Source: Vreelandella olivaria (GTDB taxonomy: Bacteria; Pseudomonadota; Gammaproteobacteria; Pseudomonadales; Halomonadaceae). Taken from it: a stretch of DNA of 64,000 bases. The stretch covers positions 1 to 64,000 of the forward strand of contig NZ_JALPZO010000155.1 of the NCBI RefSeq assembly GCF_023507745.1. Reading direction: 5' to 3'. A model generated the notes under the pieces. The model worked only from the letters and a program-made list of their open reading frames with translations. It did no database searches and had not been told where the DNA came from. A program made the translations under genes and the position numbers. Shown here in pieces: positions 37,932-47,358 of this stretch (within the stretch, counting starts at the first letter, position 1; every line of letters begins with the position of its first letter).

Positions 37932-40664
37932 TTAGTTCAACTTACCGCAGCACTGCTTATATTTTTTACCCGAGCCACAGGTGCAAGGGTCGTTACGGCC
38001 CACTTTAGGCCCTCCCCGACGCAGCGGGCGGCCATCTGTACCAGGTGCTTCCACGGCACGCTCGCTGTTCTGAGCGCTCGGATCATCATGGCGGCTTGCA
38101 GCCATCACTTTCTCACGCGCCAGCTCTTCGCGTCGCTTCTGCTCCAGAGCATCCACTTCTTCAGGCTGACGCACCTGAACGTGACTAAGAATACGCGTGA
38201 CATCTGCCTTAATGTTGGTCAGCAGATTCTGGAACAGCTCAAACGACTCGCGCTTGTACTCTTGCTTTGGGTTTTTCTGGGCGTAGCCACGCAGGTGAAT
38301 ACCACGACGCAAATGATCCATCGACTGAAGGTGCTCTTTCCAGCGGGTATCCAGTACCTGCAGCATCACCTGCTTTTCAAAACGATGGATCAGCGTAGCA
38401 CCGGCAGCCTCGATTTTGGCCTCATAGGCTTCACGATGCATTACCTGAAGGCGCTCACGCAGCTTCTCTTCGCTGAAACGCTCATCCTCAGCCGCCCACT
38501 GCACAACAGGTGCTTCCAGGTTGAATTCCGTTTTTAAATGCGACTCCAAGCCAGGTAAATCCCACTGCTCGACCAGGCTTTGGGGTGGTACAAAATCGCT
38601 GATGGCCTCCTCCATTACCTCTTCGCGGATACCCAGCACCGCTCCAGACACCTCTTCAGAAGCGAGAATTTCGTTACGCTGCTCATAGATAACGCGGCGC
38701 TGGTCGTTGGCCACATCATCGTACTCCAGCAGTTGCTTACGAATATCAAAGTTGCGGCCTTCAACTTTTTTCTGCGCCCGCTCCACAGCGTTGGAAACCA
38801 TTTTATGCTCTATCGCTTCGCCACGCTCCAGCCCCAGCGCCTGCATCAAGCGCTTCACCCGGTCTGAGCCAAACAGGCGCATCAAGCTATCTTCCAGGGA
38901 GAGGAAGAACCGGGTCGAACCCGGATCGCCCTGGCGGCCGGCACGTCCACGTAACTGGTTATCGATACGGCGGGACTCATGGCGCTCTGAGCCAATAACA
39001 TGCAAACCACCGGCTTCAAGCACACCATCGTGGCGCTTTTGCCACTCGGCTTTAAGGGCATCAATTTGCTCTTGGGTTGGGTTCTGTAACTTGGCTGCTT
39101 CAGCTTCCCAGTTACCACCCAGCATAATATCGGTACCACGACCAGCCATGTTGGTGGCAATCGTAATCGAACCGGGACGACCTGCCTGGGCAATGATTTC
39201 CGCTTCACTCTGGTGCTGCTTGGCATTCAGTACATTAAATTTCAGACCAGCGTCACGCATCAGTTGAGCAAGATACTCGGATGTTTCAATAGAGGCAGTA
39301 CCTACCAGCACAGGTCGGCCAGCTTCTGTCTCAGCTTTAACGTCTTTAATGATCGCTTCATACTTCTCTTCAGCGCTGAGATACACCAGATCGTTGAGGT
39401 CTTTACGGGCCAGTGGGCGGTTGGTGGGAATAACGATAACATCCAGGCCATAGATTTGACGAAACTCGTAAGCTTCGGTATCGGCGGTGCCTGTCATCCC
39501 CGCCAGTTTGTCATATAAGCGGAAGTAGTTCTGAAACGTCGTTGATGCCAATGTCTGGCTCTCGCGCTGAACCGTCACACCCTCTTTGGCTTCAACGGCC
39601 TGATGAAGCCCTTCAGACCAGCGGCGGCCAGGCATGGTGCGTCCGGTGTGTTCATCAACAATCACCACCTGCCCTTCAGCGACAATATAATCAACGTCCG
39701 GATGATAGAGGTGGCGGGCACGCAGTGCAGAGTGCATATGCTGCAACAGGTTAAGGTTTTGCGCAGCGTAAAGTGAGTCATCTTCGCCAAGCAGCCCCTC
39801 CGCACGCATCAGCTCTTCGACCTTATTGTGGCCTTGTTCGGTCAGTTCAACCTGCTTCTGCTTCTCATCCAGCAGGAAATCGCCCGTCACCGGCGTTTCT
39901 TCATCTTCCGATACTTCTCCCCTCTCCAACTGTTGAGCCAGTCGGTTGACCACATTATAGAGGTCGGTGTTTTCATCAACAGCACCAGAAATAATCAACG
40001 GTGTACGCGCTTCATCAATCAGGATCGAGTCAACTTCATCGACAATGGCGTAATACAGGCCGCGCTGAACCTTATCTTCCAGTGAAAACGCCATATTGTC
40101 GCGCAGGTAGTCAAAACCGAACTCGTTGTTGGTACCGTAGGTAATATCGCACTGGTAAGCATGGCGTTTCTCTTCACCGGTTTGACCGGCAAAAATCACC
40201 CCTATCGTCAGGCCCAAAAACTCATATAGTGGTCGCATCCACTCGGCATCACGACGCGCCAGGTAATCATTGACCGTCACCACATGGACGCCTTTGGCTG
40301 GCAGAGCATTCAGGTATACGGCCAGTGTCGCCACCAGTGTTTTACCTTCACCGGTTTTCATTTCGGCAATACGCCCCCGGTGCAGGGTCATGCCACCAAC
40401 CATCTGCACATCAAAGTGGCGCATTTCCATCACTCGTTTACTCGCCTCACGCACCACAGCAAATGCTTCGGGCAGCAAACTGTCGAGTGTTTCTCCGCTC
40501 TCCAGGCGTTGACGAAACAGTGCTGTTTTCCCCTGCAGCTCGGCATCGCTCAGACCTTCCAGTTCCGGCTCCAGCTTATTGACGCTAAGCACGCTTTTCT
40601 GCATGCGTTTTACTTCGCGGTCGTTCTTGGAACCAACAACTTTACGTAACAAATTATTAATCAT
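37932..40664 (-). CDS. secA: Preprotein translocase ATPase SecA
   Basis: A 910-residue motor that drives unfolded proteins through SecYEG. Walker A is [14 protein letters not shown], the DEAD-like motif [15 protein letters not shown], then the helicase-like [15 protein letters not shown] and [15 protein letters not shown]. The C-terminus has the zinc and SecB-binding tail [19 protein letters not shown]. Length is normal. The Shine-Dalgarno sequence is weak (GGA) and lies in the loop of a predicted hairpin that includes the start codon. The gene upstream, 68 bases away, encodes a small exported protein with a possible arrest motif (see 40733-41104). Confidence 0.98.
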   Translation of the reverse strand: MINNLLRKVVGSKNDREVKRMQKSVLSVNKLEPELEGLSDAELQGKTALFRQRLESGETLDSLLPEAFAVVREASKRVMEMRHFDVQMVGGMTLHRGRIAEMKTGEGKTLVATLAVYLNALPAKGVHVVTVNDYLARRDAEWMRPLYEFLGLTIGVIFAGQTGEEKRHAYQCDITYGTNNEFGFDYLRDNMAFSLEDKVQRGLYYAIVDEVDSILIDEARTPLIISGAVDENTDLYNVVNRLAQQLERGEVSEDEETPVTGDFLLDEKQKQVELTEQGHNKVEELMRAEGLLGEDDSLYAAQNLNLLQHMHSALRARHLYHPDVDYIVAEGQVVIVDEHTGRTMPGRRWSEGLHQAVEAKEGVTVQRESQTLASTTFQNYFRLYDKLAGMTGTADTEAYEFRQIYGLDVIVIPTNRPLARKDLNDLVYLSAEEKYEAIIKDVKAETEAGRPVLVGTASIETSEYLAQLMRDAGLKFNVLNAKQHQSEAEIIAQAGRPGSITIATNMAGRGTDIMLGGNWEAEAAKLQNPTQEQIDALKAEWQKRHDGVLEAGGLHVIGSERHESRRIDNQLRGRAGRQGDPGSTRFFLSLEDSLMRLFGSDRVKRLMQALGLERGEAIEHKMVSNAVERAQKKVEGRNFDIRKQLLEYDDVANDQRRVIYEQRNEILASEEVSGAVLGIREEVMEEAISDFVPPQSLVEQWDLPGLESHLKTEFNLEAPVVQWAAEDERFSEEKLRERLQVMHREAYEAKIEAAGATLIHRFEKQVMLQVLDTRWKEHLQSMDHLRRGIHLRGYAQKNPKQEYKRESFELFQNLLTNIKADVTRILSHVQVRQPEEVDALEQKRREELAREKVMAASRHDDPSAQNSERAVEAPGTDGRPLRRGGPKVGRNDPCTCGSGKKYKQCCGKLN

Positions 40665-40744
40665 GAATTTTCCAAATCATCATGAGCGCCCATACAGGTA
40701 CGCCCTTTTATATAAAGCAAATAAAGCAGTTCTTAGTGTATGAG
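40661..40744 (-). promoter_or_regulatory. Structured secA translation-initiation region
   Basis: In the mRNA, UCAUGA (40685-40680) pairs with UCAUGA (40666-40661), and inside it AUUU pairs with AAAU around a GGA loop. The pairing covers the secA AUG (40664-40662), and the GGA is its only Shine-Dalgarno candidate. Upstream, CUCAUACA (40744-40737, the last codons of the small ORF) can pair over 8 bp with UGUAUGGG (40696-40689). A ribosome halted near codon 116 of that ORF would have its front edge at about 40745, against this helix. The pairings are seen by eye, not computed; their stability is unknown and the first is AU-rich. Confidence 0.45.
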
Positions 40745-41104
40745 TTGCTGAACAGGCGGACCGCGCTGGGTAAGCACATCTTTCGCAGCAACCTGCCGAT
40801 GCATTACCTGCGGTAAAAAGCGAAGAAGGGAAGGTAAAGGCGTCAGCTGGCGTGTATTACGACGTGACCAATAACGTAATGCGCGGCGTTTTTTCGCTAT
40901 CCATTGGGACTGCGCGCGCAAGATTGCAGGCACCCAGAAACAGACGTTAACGCTACGCTCGCTACCGCGAAAGGCATCTGAAGGGTGTAGACTAGCAGGT
41001 AGCAAGCAACTTACCAGAAGGCCAGCAAGCCACCAGCGCGCTAAGCCATGACGGCGTTGGCGTCGTGGCGAAGCGGTCATAACATCTGGTGGCGGTGACG
41101 ACAT
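40733..41104 (-). CDS. Small exported protein upstream of secA; candidate SecM-type arrest peptide
   Basis: A 123-residue protein I do not recognise by sequence. The N-terminus has a basic region (RRQRRHGLAR), a hydrophobic core (WWLAGLLVSCLLPASL, residues 24-39) and a possible signal peptidase site after HPSDA. The middle is basic. The C-terminus reads DVLTQRGPPVQQLIH: R114-G115-P116-P117 stands six residues before the stop. SecM of E. coli has the same layout (signal peptide, gene directly upstream of secA, RAGP four residues before the end), and ApdA/ApdP arrest peptides use RAPG or RAPP. AGGAG lies 12 bases before the ATG, rather far. It is divergent from dciA. Function is inference; a plain hypothetical protein remains possible. 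Confidence 0.65.
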   Translation of the reverse strand: MSSPPPDVMTASPRRQRRHGLARWWLAGLLVSCLLPASLHPSDAFRGSERSVNVCFWVPAILRAQSQWIAKKRRALRYWSRRNTRQLTPLPSLLRFLPQVMHRQVAAKDVLTQRGPPVQQLIH

Positions 41105-41225
41105 GCTGTGGACTGGCTCCTGGGCGTGTTAGGCTCTTCTGGGTTGGCCCACCTCTAGGCTATAGCTGTTCACCTATTGGGGACCGCCACACTATGTTGA
41201 TTAAGGCACTTTGGAAATCAAGCGT

Positions 41226-41699
41226 ATGAGTATAAAGGTTAAGCGATCTCACGCACAGCCCATCACCCAACTGCTATCCAAGTCTGGTGATATTGGGTAC
41301 CTGATGCGCCAATCTCGCTTAATTGACCAGGCACAACGGCATTTGCGTGCCCACTTGCCTGAAGAAATGCGTGAACATATCTTCGTAGGCGGCTTCCGCG
41401 ATGGCCGGTTAACACTCATTAGCGGTCAAGCCAGCTGGTTAACCTGGCTGCGCTACGAACAGAGCCACTTACTCACCCTGCTTCACCAGTTGCCAGGGTT
41501 GGAAGGTGTCAGCGCGTTTACACTGAAGGTTCGTCCAGTTCGTCCTGTCGAAGCACCTAAGCGCTATACTCGAACGCTCTCCAATGATGCAGGCAAAACG
41601 TTAGCCGAGTGCGCCGCAGATACCGATAACCCGGCTCTTAAAGATGCGTTACAGCGCCTGGCCTCCCACGCCAGCAGCCACTCGGACCCCAAGGCATAA
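41226..41699 (+). CDS. dciA: DciA-family replicative helicase loader (DUF721)
   Basis: A 157-residue protein of the DUF721 family, whose members load DnaB in bacteria that lack DnaC. The N-terminal domain carries the typical LLSKSGDIGYLMRQSRLIDQ and LTLISGQASWLTWLRYEQ. The C-terminal 40 residues look disordered. ATG 41226 is preferred to an in-frame TTG at 41211. It lies between lpxC and secA, its usual place in Pseudomonas-type genomes. A hairpin follows. Confidence 0.87.
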   Translation: MSIKVKRSHAQPITQLLSKSGDIGYLMRQSRLIDQAQRHLRAHLPEEMREHIFVGGFRDGRLTLISGQASWLTWLRYEQSHLLTLLHQLPGLEGVSAFTLKVRPVRPVEAPKRYTRTLSNDAGKTLAECAADTDNPALKDALQRLASHASSHSDPKA

Positions 41700-41719
41700 C
41701 AAACATTTCCAAAAAGCAT

Positions 41720-41746
41720 AAAGCACCGCCATGGCGGTGCTTTATT
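41720..41746. terminator. Terminator between dciA and lpxC
   Basis: AAAGCACCGCC and GGCGGTGCTTT are perfect complements with AT between them, forming a 24-base palindrome at 41720-41743, followed by TTATTAAG. It lies 20 bases after the dciA stop and before the convergent lpxC stop at 41817, so it can serve both. Confidence 0.7.
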
Positions 41747-41816
41747 AAGTGGGGGAACAAAGTTGTTTTTCAACCGGCAGCGTCTTTTCCACCCCTTCAT
41801 TATGGCAAATTTTTAC

Positions 41817-42728
41817 CTATGCCATGGCGGGAGCGGCATAAGAAATCGGTGCAACCGCCTTTTCATCCTCGAAAGTAACGATTTCGTAAGCATCCGGCTG
41901 TGCCATCAGCTCACGGCAAAGCTGGTTGTTAAGGGCATGTCCCGATTTTACGCCGCAGAATTCACCAATCAGGCTATAACCCAATTGATAGAGATCCCCG
42001 ATCGCATCCAGTACCTTGTGCTTGACGAATTCATCGTCATAACGTAATCCGCCCTCATTCACGATTCGATAATCATCCACCACAATGGCGTTATCCAGGC
42101 TGCCACCGAGCGCCAGATTATTCGAGCGCAAAAACTCCAAATCGCGCATGAAGCCGAAAGTACGTGCCCGTGAGACTTCCTTAACAAATGAAGTCGTCGA
42201 AAAATCAATCAAGGCCGTTTGCTTCTGCTGCTCAAACACAGGGTGGTCAAAATCAATAGCGAACGAGACTTTAAACCCCTGGTGCGGCAGAAAAACGGCT
42301 TCTTTATCGCCATCAGTGACTGCCACGCGGCGCTTGATGCGGATAAATTTCTTGGCTGCGTTCTGCTCCAGGATGCCAGCCGATTGAATCAAAAATACAA
42401 ATGGGCTGGCACTACCATCCATAATAGGCACTTCAGGTGCACTAATATCGACGTAAGCATTATCAATACCCAGCCCCGCGAAGGCCGACATCAGATGCTC
42501 AACTGTTGCCACTTTCACTCCATCGCTGGAAAGCGCGGTGCACAGAGTTGTGTCTTCTACCAACTCGGCTCGAGCAGGAACATGTACCACAGGATCCAGA
42601 TCGGTTCTAACGAACACAATTCCGGTATTTGCCGGCGCCGGACGCAAAGCCATATGGACTTTTTTGCCGGAGTGCAGACCCACTCCAGTGGCGCGAATGA
42701 CGTTTTGTAGTGTGCGTTGTCTGATCAT
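41817..42728 (-). CDS. lpxC: UDP-3-O-acyl-N-acetylglucosamine deacetylase
   Basis: A 303-residue zinc enzyme for the first committed step of lipid A synthesis. It begins [20 protein letters not shown]. Zinc ligands are His in [11 protein letters not shown], and His and Asp in [15 protein letters not shown]; the catalytic His is in SGHALNNQL. The C-terminus ([18 protein letters not shown]) ends in small apolar residues, the form that in E. coli is recognised by FtsH. It follows ftsZ by 157 bases that contain an inverted repeat, so it may have its own promoter. Confidence 0.97.
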   Translation of the reverse strand: MIRQRTLQNVIRATGVGLHSGKKVHMALRPAPANTGIVFVRTDLDPVVHVPARAELVEDTTLCTALSSDGVKVATVEHLMSAFAGLGIDNAYVDISAPEVPIMDGSASPFVFLIQSAGILEQNAAKKFIRIKRRVAVTDGDKEAVFLPHQGFKVSFAIDFDHPVFEQQKQTALIDFSTTSFVKEVSRARTFGFMRDLEFLRSNNLALGGSLDNAIVVDDYRIVNEGGLRYDDEFVKHKVLDAIGDLYQLGYSLIGEFCGVKSGHALNNQLCRELMAQPDAYEIVTFEDEKAVAPISYAAPAMA

Positions 42729-42820
42729 GGGCAGTGGTCGAACTCTAATGACGGCGGTGTCAGCATGATAACCGACAGGTACCGCAGGGAAAGAAAGTTA
42801 TCAAACAGTGTTCACTTTAA

Positions 42821-42861
42821 CAGCAAACGAGCGTCTTAACCAATAAAACTCTCGTTTGCTG
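42821..42861. repeat. Inverted repeat between ftsZ and lpxC
   Basis: CAGCAAACGAG (42821-42831) and CTCGTTTGCTG (42851-42861) pair perfectly over 11 bp around a 19-base loop, starting 24 bases after the ftsZ stop. Only TTAAAG follows on the minus strand, so it is at best a leaky terminator; it may instead tune lpxC expression relative to ftsZ. Confidence 0.5.
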
Positions 42862-42885
42862 CCTCAATGAGCCTGATAGTACAGA

Positions 42886-44064
42886 CTAATCCGCCTGACG
42901 GCGCAAAAACGCGGGAATATCCAGATAGTCGTCTGCTTCCGCCGCACGACGCTTTTCAGGACGTGGCTTGGCAGCCTGCTCTGGTGCTTCTGCACGTGCA
43001 GTCGCTTGCTGACGCATAACGGTTGGTTGCTGAAGCTTGCGATAATCCGAAGAAGAATCGGTGGCGGAGCGACGCACAGGTTCGCGTGAAGCCACCTTGG
43101 CTTTGCTGCCATCCAGGCCAGCAGCCACAACGGTTACACGCAACTCGTCGGACATCTCCATATCGATAGAGGTGCCAACAACGATAGTCGCTTCCTGAGA
43201 GGCGAACTCCTGCACGGTGGCACCTACATCGTTGAACTCTCCAATAGAGAGATCAGGGCCTGCTGTGATATTCACAAGGATACCGCGGGCGCCGTGCAGA
43301 TCGATATCTTCCAGCAAAGGACTGCGAATCGCCTTCTCAGCCGCTTCACGTGCCCGGTTTTCACCGGTAGCCCCACCCGTTCCCATCATCGCCATGCCCA
43401 TTTCAGACATAACCGTTCGCACGTCCGCAAAGTCGACGTTAATAATGCCCGGACTGGTAATCAGTTCAGCAATGCCCTGAACAGCGCCCAGCAAGACATC
43501 ATTCGCCGCACTAAAGGCAGTCAAAAGCGTTGCGTTTTTACCCAGAACGGAAAGCAGTTTCTCATTGGGAATGGTAATCAGCGAGTCAACATGCTCAGAG
43601 AGCTCTTTCATGCCCTCTTCAGCAGCGCGCATACGCTTGGGCCCTTCAAACGGGAAGGGGCGCGTAACGACAGCCACCGTCAGTATGCCAAGCTCTTTGG
43701 CTACCTGAGCGACCACCGGAGCACCGCCTGTGCCTGTGCCACCGCCCATGCCTGCGGTAATAAACACCATATCAGCGCCATTTAAAAGCTCAGCGATGCG
43801 CTCTCGGTCTTCCATGGCGGCCTGGCGCCCCACTTCTGGGTTAGCCCCGGCCCCCAGGCCTTTGGTGATTTCGCCGCCAAGCTGCAAAACCGTTTTCGCG
43901 GATACGCGCTTGAGCGCCTGGGCATCAGTGTTGGCGCAAATAAACTCTACGCCTTCGATGTTGCTCTCGACCATGTGGTTGACAGCGTTGCCGCCGCCGC
44001 CACCAACACCGACCACTTTGATGACCGCACTGCTCGAGGGTGCGTTATCTACCAATTCGAACAT
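42886..44064 (-). CDS. ftsZ: Cell division protein FtsZ
   Basis: A 392-residue tubulin-like GTPase that forms the Z ring. It has [13 protein letters not shown], the G-box [19 protein letters not shown] and the T7 loop [16 protein letters not shown] linker of about 60 residues leads to the conserved C-terminal peptide [15 protein letters not shown], which binds FtsA and ZipA. AGGAG stands 9 bases before the ATG. It is 35 bases downstream of ftsA. Confidence 0.98.
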   Translation of the reverse strand: MFELVDNAPSSSAVIKVVGVGGGGGNAVNHMVESNIEGVEFICANTDAQALKRVSAKTVLQLGGEITKGLGAGANPEVGRQAAMEDRERIAELLNGADMVFITAGMGGGTGTGGAPVVAQVAKELGILTVAVVTRPFPFEGPKRMRAAEEGMKELSEHVDSLITIPNEKLLSVLGKNATLLTAFSAANDVLLGAVQGIAELITSPGIINVDFADVRTVMSEMGMAMMGTGGATGENRAREAAEKAIRSPLLEDIDLHGARGILVNITAGPDLSIGEFNDVGATVQEFASQEATIVVGTSIDMEMSDELRVTVVAAGLDGSKAKVASREPVRRSATDSSSDYRKLQQPTVMRQQATARAEAPEQAAKPRPEKRRAAEADDYLDIPAFLRRQAD

Positions 44065-44099
44065 AAGCCCCGTCTCCTGAACCGCGCTTGCGGCCCTAA

Positions 44100-45389
44100 T
44101 CAGAAATTTCCTTTGAACCAGCCTTTGATTCTCGCCAGCGCCGAATGACCTTCCTTGATATCACGCCGAGCAAGCTCATTGCGCCCTTTATGCGCAGCAA
44201 CGACTCCCCCGTGGCTTTCTAAACCTTGCCCATGACGCGCCTCTTGCAATGCATAATGCAGCAAGCCAACGCCTGTCGCATAAATAGGATTACGCACCAC
44301 ATCTGCCAAACCTCTGACATTTTGTGGGCAGGCAATACGAACCGGCATATGAAAAATTTCTTCTGCCAGCTCGCTGACACCTTCCATGCGTGAGGTACCT
44401 CCGGTGAGTACTACACCGGCCGCCACCATGTCTTCATAGCCACTACGACGTAATTCGTCTCTTACCAGCGTAAAGAGCTCTTCATAGCGCGGCTCTACCA
44501 CTTCGGCTAATGCCTGCCGTGATAAATCCCGTGCCGGACGATCCCCTACACTGGGAACTTTAATCATTTCATCGCTTGCGGCGAGTTGAGTCAGCGCACA
44601 AGCGTATTTCACTTTGATCTCTTCTGCATGCTGGGTAGGTGTACGCAATGCCATCGCGATATCATTGGTCACCTGATCACCGGCAATGGGAATCACTGCG
44701 GTATGACGAATTGCCCCTTCGGTAAATATCGCCATATCTGTCGTGCCACCGCCGATATCCACCATGCAAACACCCAGCTCGCGCTCGTCCTCTGTGAGTA
44801 CTGCCATGCTGGATGCCAGTTGTTCAAGGATGATGGCATCAACATCCAGACCACAGCGGCGTACACACTTTTCGATGTTCTGAACGGCATTTAATGCTGC
44901 AGTGACAAGATGCACCTGGGCTTCGAGCCGAACCCCCGACATGCCGAGCGGTTCACGGATCCCCCCTTGAGCATCAATTGAAAACTCCTGGGGCAACACA
45001 TGCAATACTCGCTGGCCTTCGGAAATAGCACGTGCCCGGGCAGAGTCAATAACGCGGTCAATGTCTGATGGGGTTACTTCCCGTTCTTTTATAGCCACCA
45101 CACCATCAGAGTTCATTGAGCTAATATGACTACCTGCAACACCAACATAAACAGAATGAATATCGCACCCAGCCATCAACTCGGCTTCTTCAACAGCCCG
45201 CTGAATAGACTGAACCGTTGATTCAATATTGATGACAACCCCGCGCTTCATGCCGCGAGATGGATGAGAGCCGATACCAGCAATTTCGATCCCGCCATCA
45301 TCGGTAGGTTGACCGACTATCGCGACGACCTTGGACGTTCCAATGTCCAGCCCGACAACCATATTGGATGCATTGGGTGAGCCTGCCAT
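44100..45389 (-). CDS. ftsA: Cell division protein FtsA
   Basis: A 429-residue actin-like ATPase that anchors FtsZ to the membrane. Phosphate-binding [16 protein letters not shown] and [15 protein letters not shown] are visible, as is the terminal amphipathic helix ([13 protein letters not shown]). AGGAG lies 12 bases upstream of the ATG at 45389, a rather long distance; a later in-frame ATG (MVVGLD) lacks any site. Unusually, 312 bases separate it from ftsQ, containing a hairpin and a likely promoter. Confidence 0.97.
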   Translation of the reverse strand: MAGSPNASNMVVGLDIGTSKVVAIVGQPTDDGGIEIAGIGSHPSRGMKRGVVINIESTVQSIQRAVEEAELMAGCDIHSVYVGVAGSHISSMNSDGVVAIKEREVTPSDIDRVIDSARARAISEGQRVLHVLPQEFSIDAQGGIREPLGMSGVRLEAQVHLVTAALNAVQNIEKCVRRCGLDVDAIILEQLASSMAVLTEDERELGVCMVDIGGGTTDMAIFTEGAIRHTAVIPIAGDQVTNDIAMALRTPTQHAEEIKVKYACALTQLAASDEMIKVPSVGDRPARDLSRQALAEVVEPRYEELFTLVRDELRRSGYEDMVAAGVVLTGGTSRMEGVSELAEEIFHMPVRIACPQNVRGLADVVRNPIYATGVGLLHYALQEARHGQGLESHGGVVAAHKGRNELARRDIKEGHSALARIKGWFKGNF

Positions 45390-45425
45390 GAGCCGGGGAA
45401 TCTCCTTGTAGTCATTTTAAAAGGC

Positions 45426-45453
45426 GTTATATTTATGGATGACGCTAACTCAA
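45426..45453 (-). promoter_or_regulatory. Predicted ftsAZ promoter
   Basis: TTGAGT (45448-45453) and TATAAC (45426-45431), with a 16-base spacer, on the minus strand. Transcription would start near 45419, about 30 bases before the ftsA ATG, leaving room for its AGGAG. It lies downstream of the hairpin at 45501-45522. The rest of the 312-base gap is AT-rich, without a gene. Confidence 0.55.
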
Positions 45454-45500
45454 CCAAGAGTGTCAGGGGCGTCGCCCAAATCAAAATTAACGTTTATCGA

Positions 45501-45522
45501 TAAAACTCAGCTAACGGCTGAG
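45501..45522 (-). terminator. Possible terminator or attenuator between ftsQ and ftsA
   Basis: On the minus strand CTCAGC, loop CGTTA, GCTGAG, then TTTTA. The 6-bp stem and short T-run make it a weak intrinsic terminator, about 180 bases after ftsQ. It could reduce read-through from the upstream dcw genes into ftsAZ. Confidence 0.45.
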
Positions 45523-45701
45523 AGGATTAAATTAAAACCCACCAACTACCGATTGAGACATAGTATAGAAACAATAGCTGCAATACGACTAGTCCACACC
45601 CACGATAATAGGCTTAATAAGCAATTTAAACCCCATTAATGGCTTTTTCAGCGTTTGCGACCACTCACTTTACCTACTTTTTGCACATTGTAAGCCGCTG
45701 G

Positions 45702-46415
45702 TTACTCTTCACTATCATCAAAATCGCTTTCCCCATGCCACGCTACAGCAACGCCATTAGGGTAACGTAAGTCGATATAACGGATGTGATCGCCATGTTG
45801 TGACAGCTCGCGTTGCCAGGAAGCAGATAAACGCGCTAAGCGAACTTCATGTTGGTGTCTGCCTAACATTACCCAGGCTCCATTACTTAATTGTATACGC
45901 CAGGCACCCCGTGGTTCTAACCGCAACTGAGACAGGGATAGTGAAAGGCCCGCAAAATGAGGTGTTAGCCGATGATAGTAGGTCAGCACCTCTTCACTAC
46001 TGCCTGCCGGGCCGGCCAGGTCGGGCAATCCGGCAGGAACCTCCAAAGGAGCAAAGGCAAATGGCTCACCTTCTGGATTCAGCAGAAAATCGTCGTTCCA
46101 GCGGGCAACTGGCATCTGCTCAACCAGCTCAAACACCAATGCATTGGGCCACTCTCTCGAAATGCGAACTTCGTTTAACCAACCAATGTTCATCGCTCTA
46201 TTGCGTAGCTCACCCAAGTCCGCAGAAAGCCATGTCGCATCCTGCACAAGCGGGGCTAACTGTGTGCGCAGGTAATCAGCACTGACATAACTCCACTCCC
46301 CGCGAATCGAAACACGCTCGATAGGGCGGTCCAACCATAGCCACAGTGCACGGCTACCAGCGCCTAGCAGTAGCGCCAGTAAAAGAATCCCTAACCACGC
46401 ATTACGCCTTTTCAT
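45702..46415 (-). CDS. ftsQ: Cell division protein FtsQ
   Basis: A 237-residue bitopic membrane protein that bridges early and late divisome parts (FtsB/FtsL). A short cytoplasmic head (MKRRNAW), one membrane segment (LGILLLALLLGAGSRALWLW), a POTRA domain (ERVSIRGEWSYVSADYLR) and a beta domain follow. GAGAG lies just upstream of ATG 46415; the longer open frame overlaps ddlB. The gap to ddlB is 10 bases, in contrast to the 312 bases before ftsA. Confidence 0.94.
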   Translation of the reverse strand: MKRRNAWLGILLLALLLGAGSRALWLWLDRPIERVSIRGEWSYVSADYLRTQLAPLVQDATWLSADLGELRNRAMNIGWLNEVRISREWPNALVFELVEQMPVARWNDDFLLNPEGEPFAFAPLEVPAGLPDLAGPAGSSEEVLTYYHRLTPHFAGLSLSLSQLRLEPRGAWRIQLSNGAWVMLGRHQHEVRLARLSASWQRELSQHGDHIRYIDLRYPNGVAVAWHGESDFDDSEE

Positions 46416-46425
46416 AAGGCTCTCT

Positions 46426-47358
46426 TCATGATCTGCTCTGTCTGCCAGCAGTCTGCAGTATCTGCAGTACCAATTGATCAAAATCGATACCCGCATGGGC
46501 AGCTGCCTGTGGCACCAGGCTATGATCGGTCATCCCTGGGACGGTATTCACTTCAATCAGCCAGAACCTGCCCTCGACATCCCGCATGACATCAATGCGA
46601 CCCCACCCCTCTCCGCCAATAGCGGCAAATGCTTGCAGACAAAGCGCAGCCAGTGCCTCTTCATCCTGTGTGGATAAACCACAGGGAAGGTGGTACTGCG
46701 TTGTATTGGCGATGTACTTTGCCTCGTAGTCGTAAAAGCCACCGGGTACTTCAACACGTATCGCTGGCAGTACGCCATCACCAAGCAGAGCGACCGTGTA
46801 CTCATCCCCGACGATAAAACGCTCTGCCATTACCCTGGCATCGTAGGTGGCCGCTGCATGATAAGCCGCTTTCAGATCCGCCTGACTTTTAACAATGCTA
46901 ATGCCCAGTGTTGAACCTTCATGAACAGGTTTTACCATCATTGGCAACCCCAACTGAGCAACCACTGCTTCCCAGTTAGACTCGGCATTCAACATAATAC
47001 TTTCAGGTGTTGGTAATCCTACCGCCTGCCACACCTGCTTGGTGCGCTGCTTATCCATCCCCAGCGCAGAAGCCAGTACACCGCTACCGGTGTAGGGGAT
47101 ATTTAATAACTCCAAAGCGCCTTGTAGCGTACCATCTTCACCACCGCGGCCATGCAGGGCTACAAATACGGCACTGGGTGCTAATTTCTCCAGCCCGGCC
47201 AGCCCCTTGTCACGCGGGTCGTAACCACTTGCCTGGACTCCCTGGCGTTTCAAGGCGTCAAGAATGGCAGCGCCACTTTTCAGCGATACATCACGCTCAG
47301 CCGATGCCCCCCCGTATACAACCACCACTCGGGCCAAGCGATCCTCTTCAGTACTCAT
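46426..47358 (-). CDS. ddlB: D-alanine-D-alanine ligase B
   Basis: A 310-residue ATP-grasp enzyme that makes D-Ala-D-Ala for the pentapeptide. It shows [50 protein letters not shown] and the C-terminal [18 protein letters not shown]. The start overlaps the murC stop (ATGA), with GAGG 7 bases upstream. Residues for D-Ala rather than D-Lac specificity look standard. Confidence 0.97.
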   Translation of the reverse strand: MSTEEDRLARVVVVYGGASAERDVSLKSGAAILDALKRQGVQASGYDPRDKGLAGLEKLAPSAVFVALHGRGGEDGTLQGALELLNIPYTGSGVLASALGMDKQRTKQVWQAVGLPTPESIMLNAESNWEAVVAQLGLPMMVKPVHEGSTLGISIVKSQADLKAAYHAAATYDARVMAERFIVGDEYTVALLGDGVLPAIRVEVPGGFYDYEAKYIANTTQYHLPCGLSTQDEEALAALCLQAFAAIGGEGWGRIDVMRDVEGRFWLIEVNTVPGMTDHSLVPQAAAHAGIDFDQLVLQILQTAGRQSRS

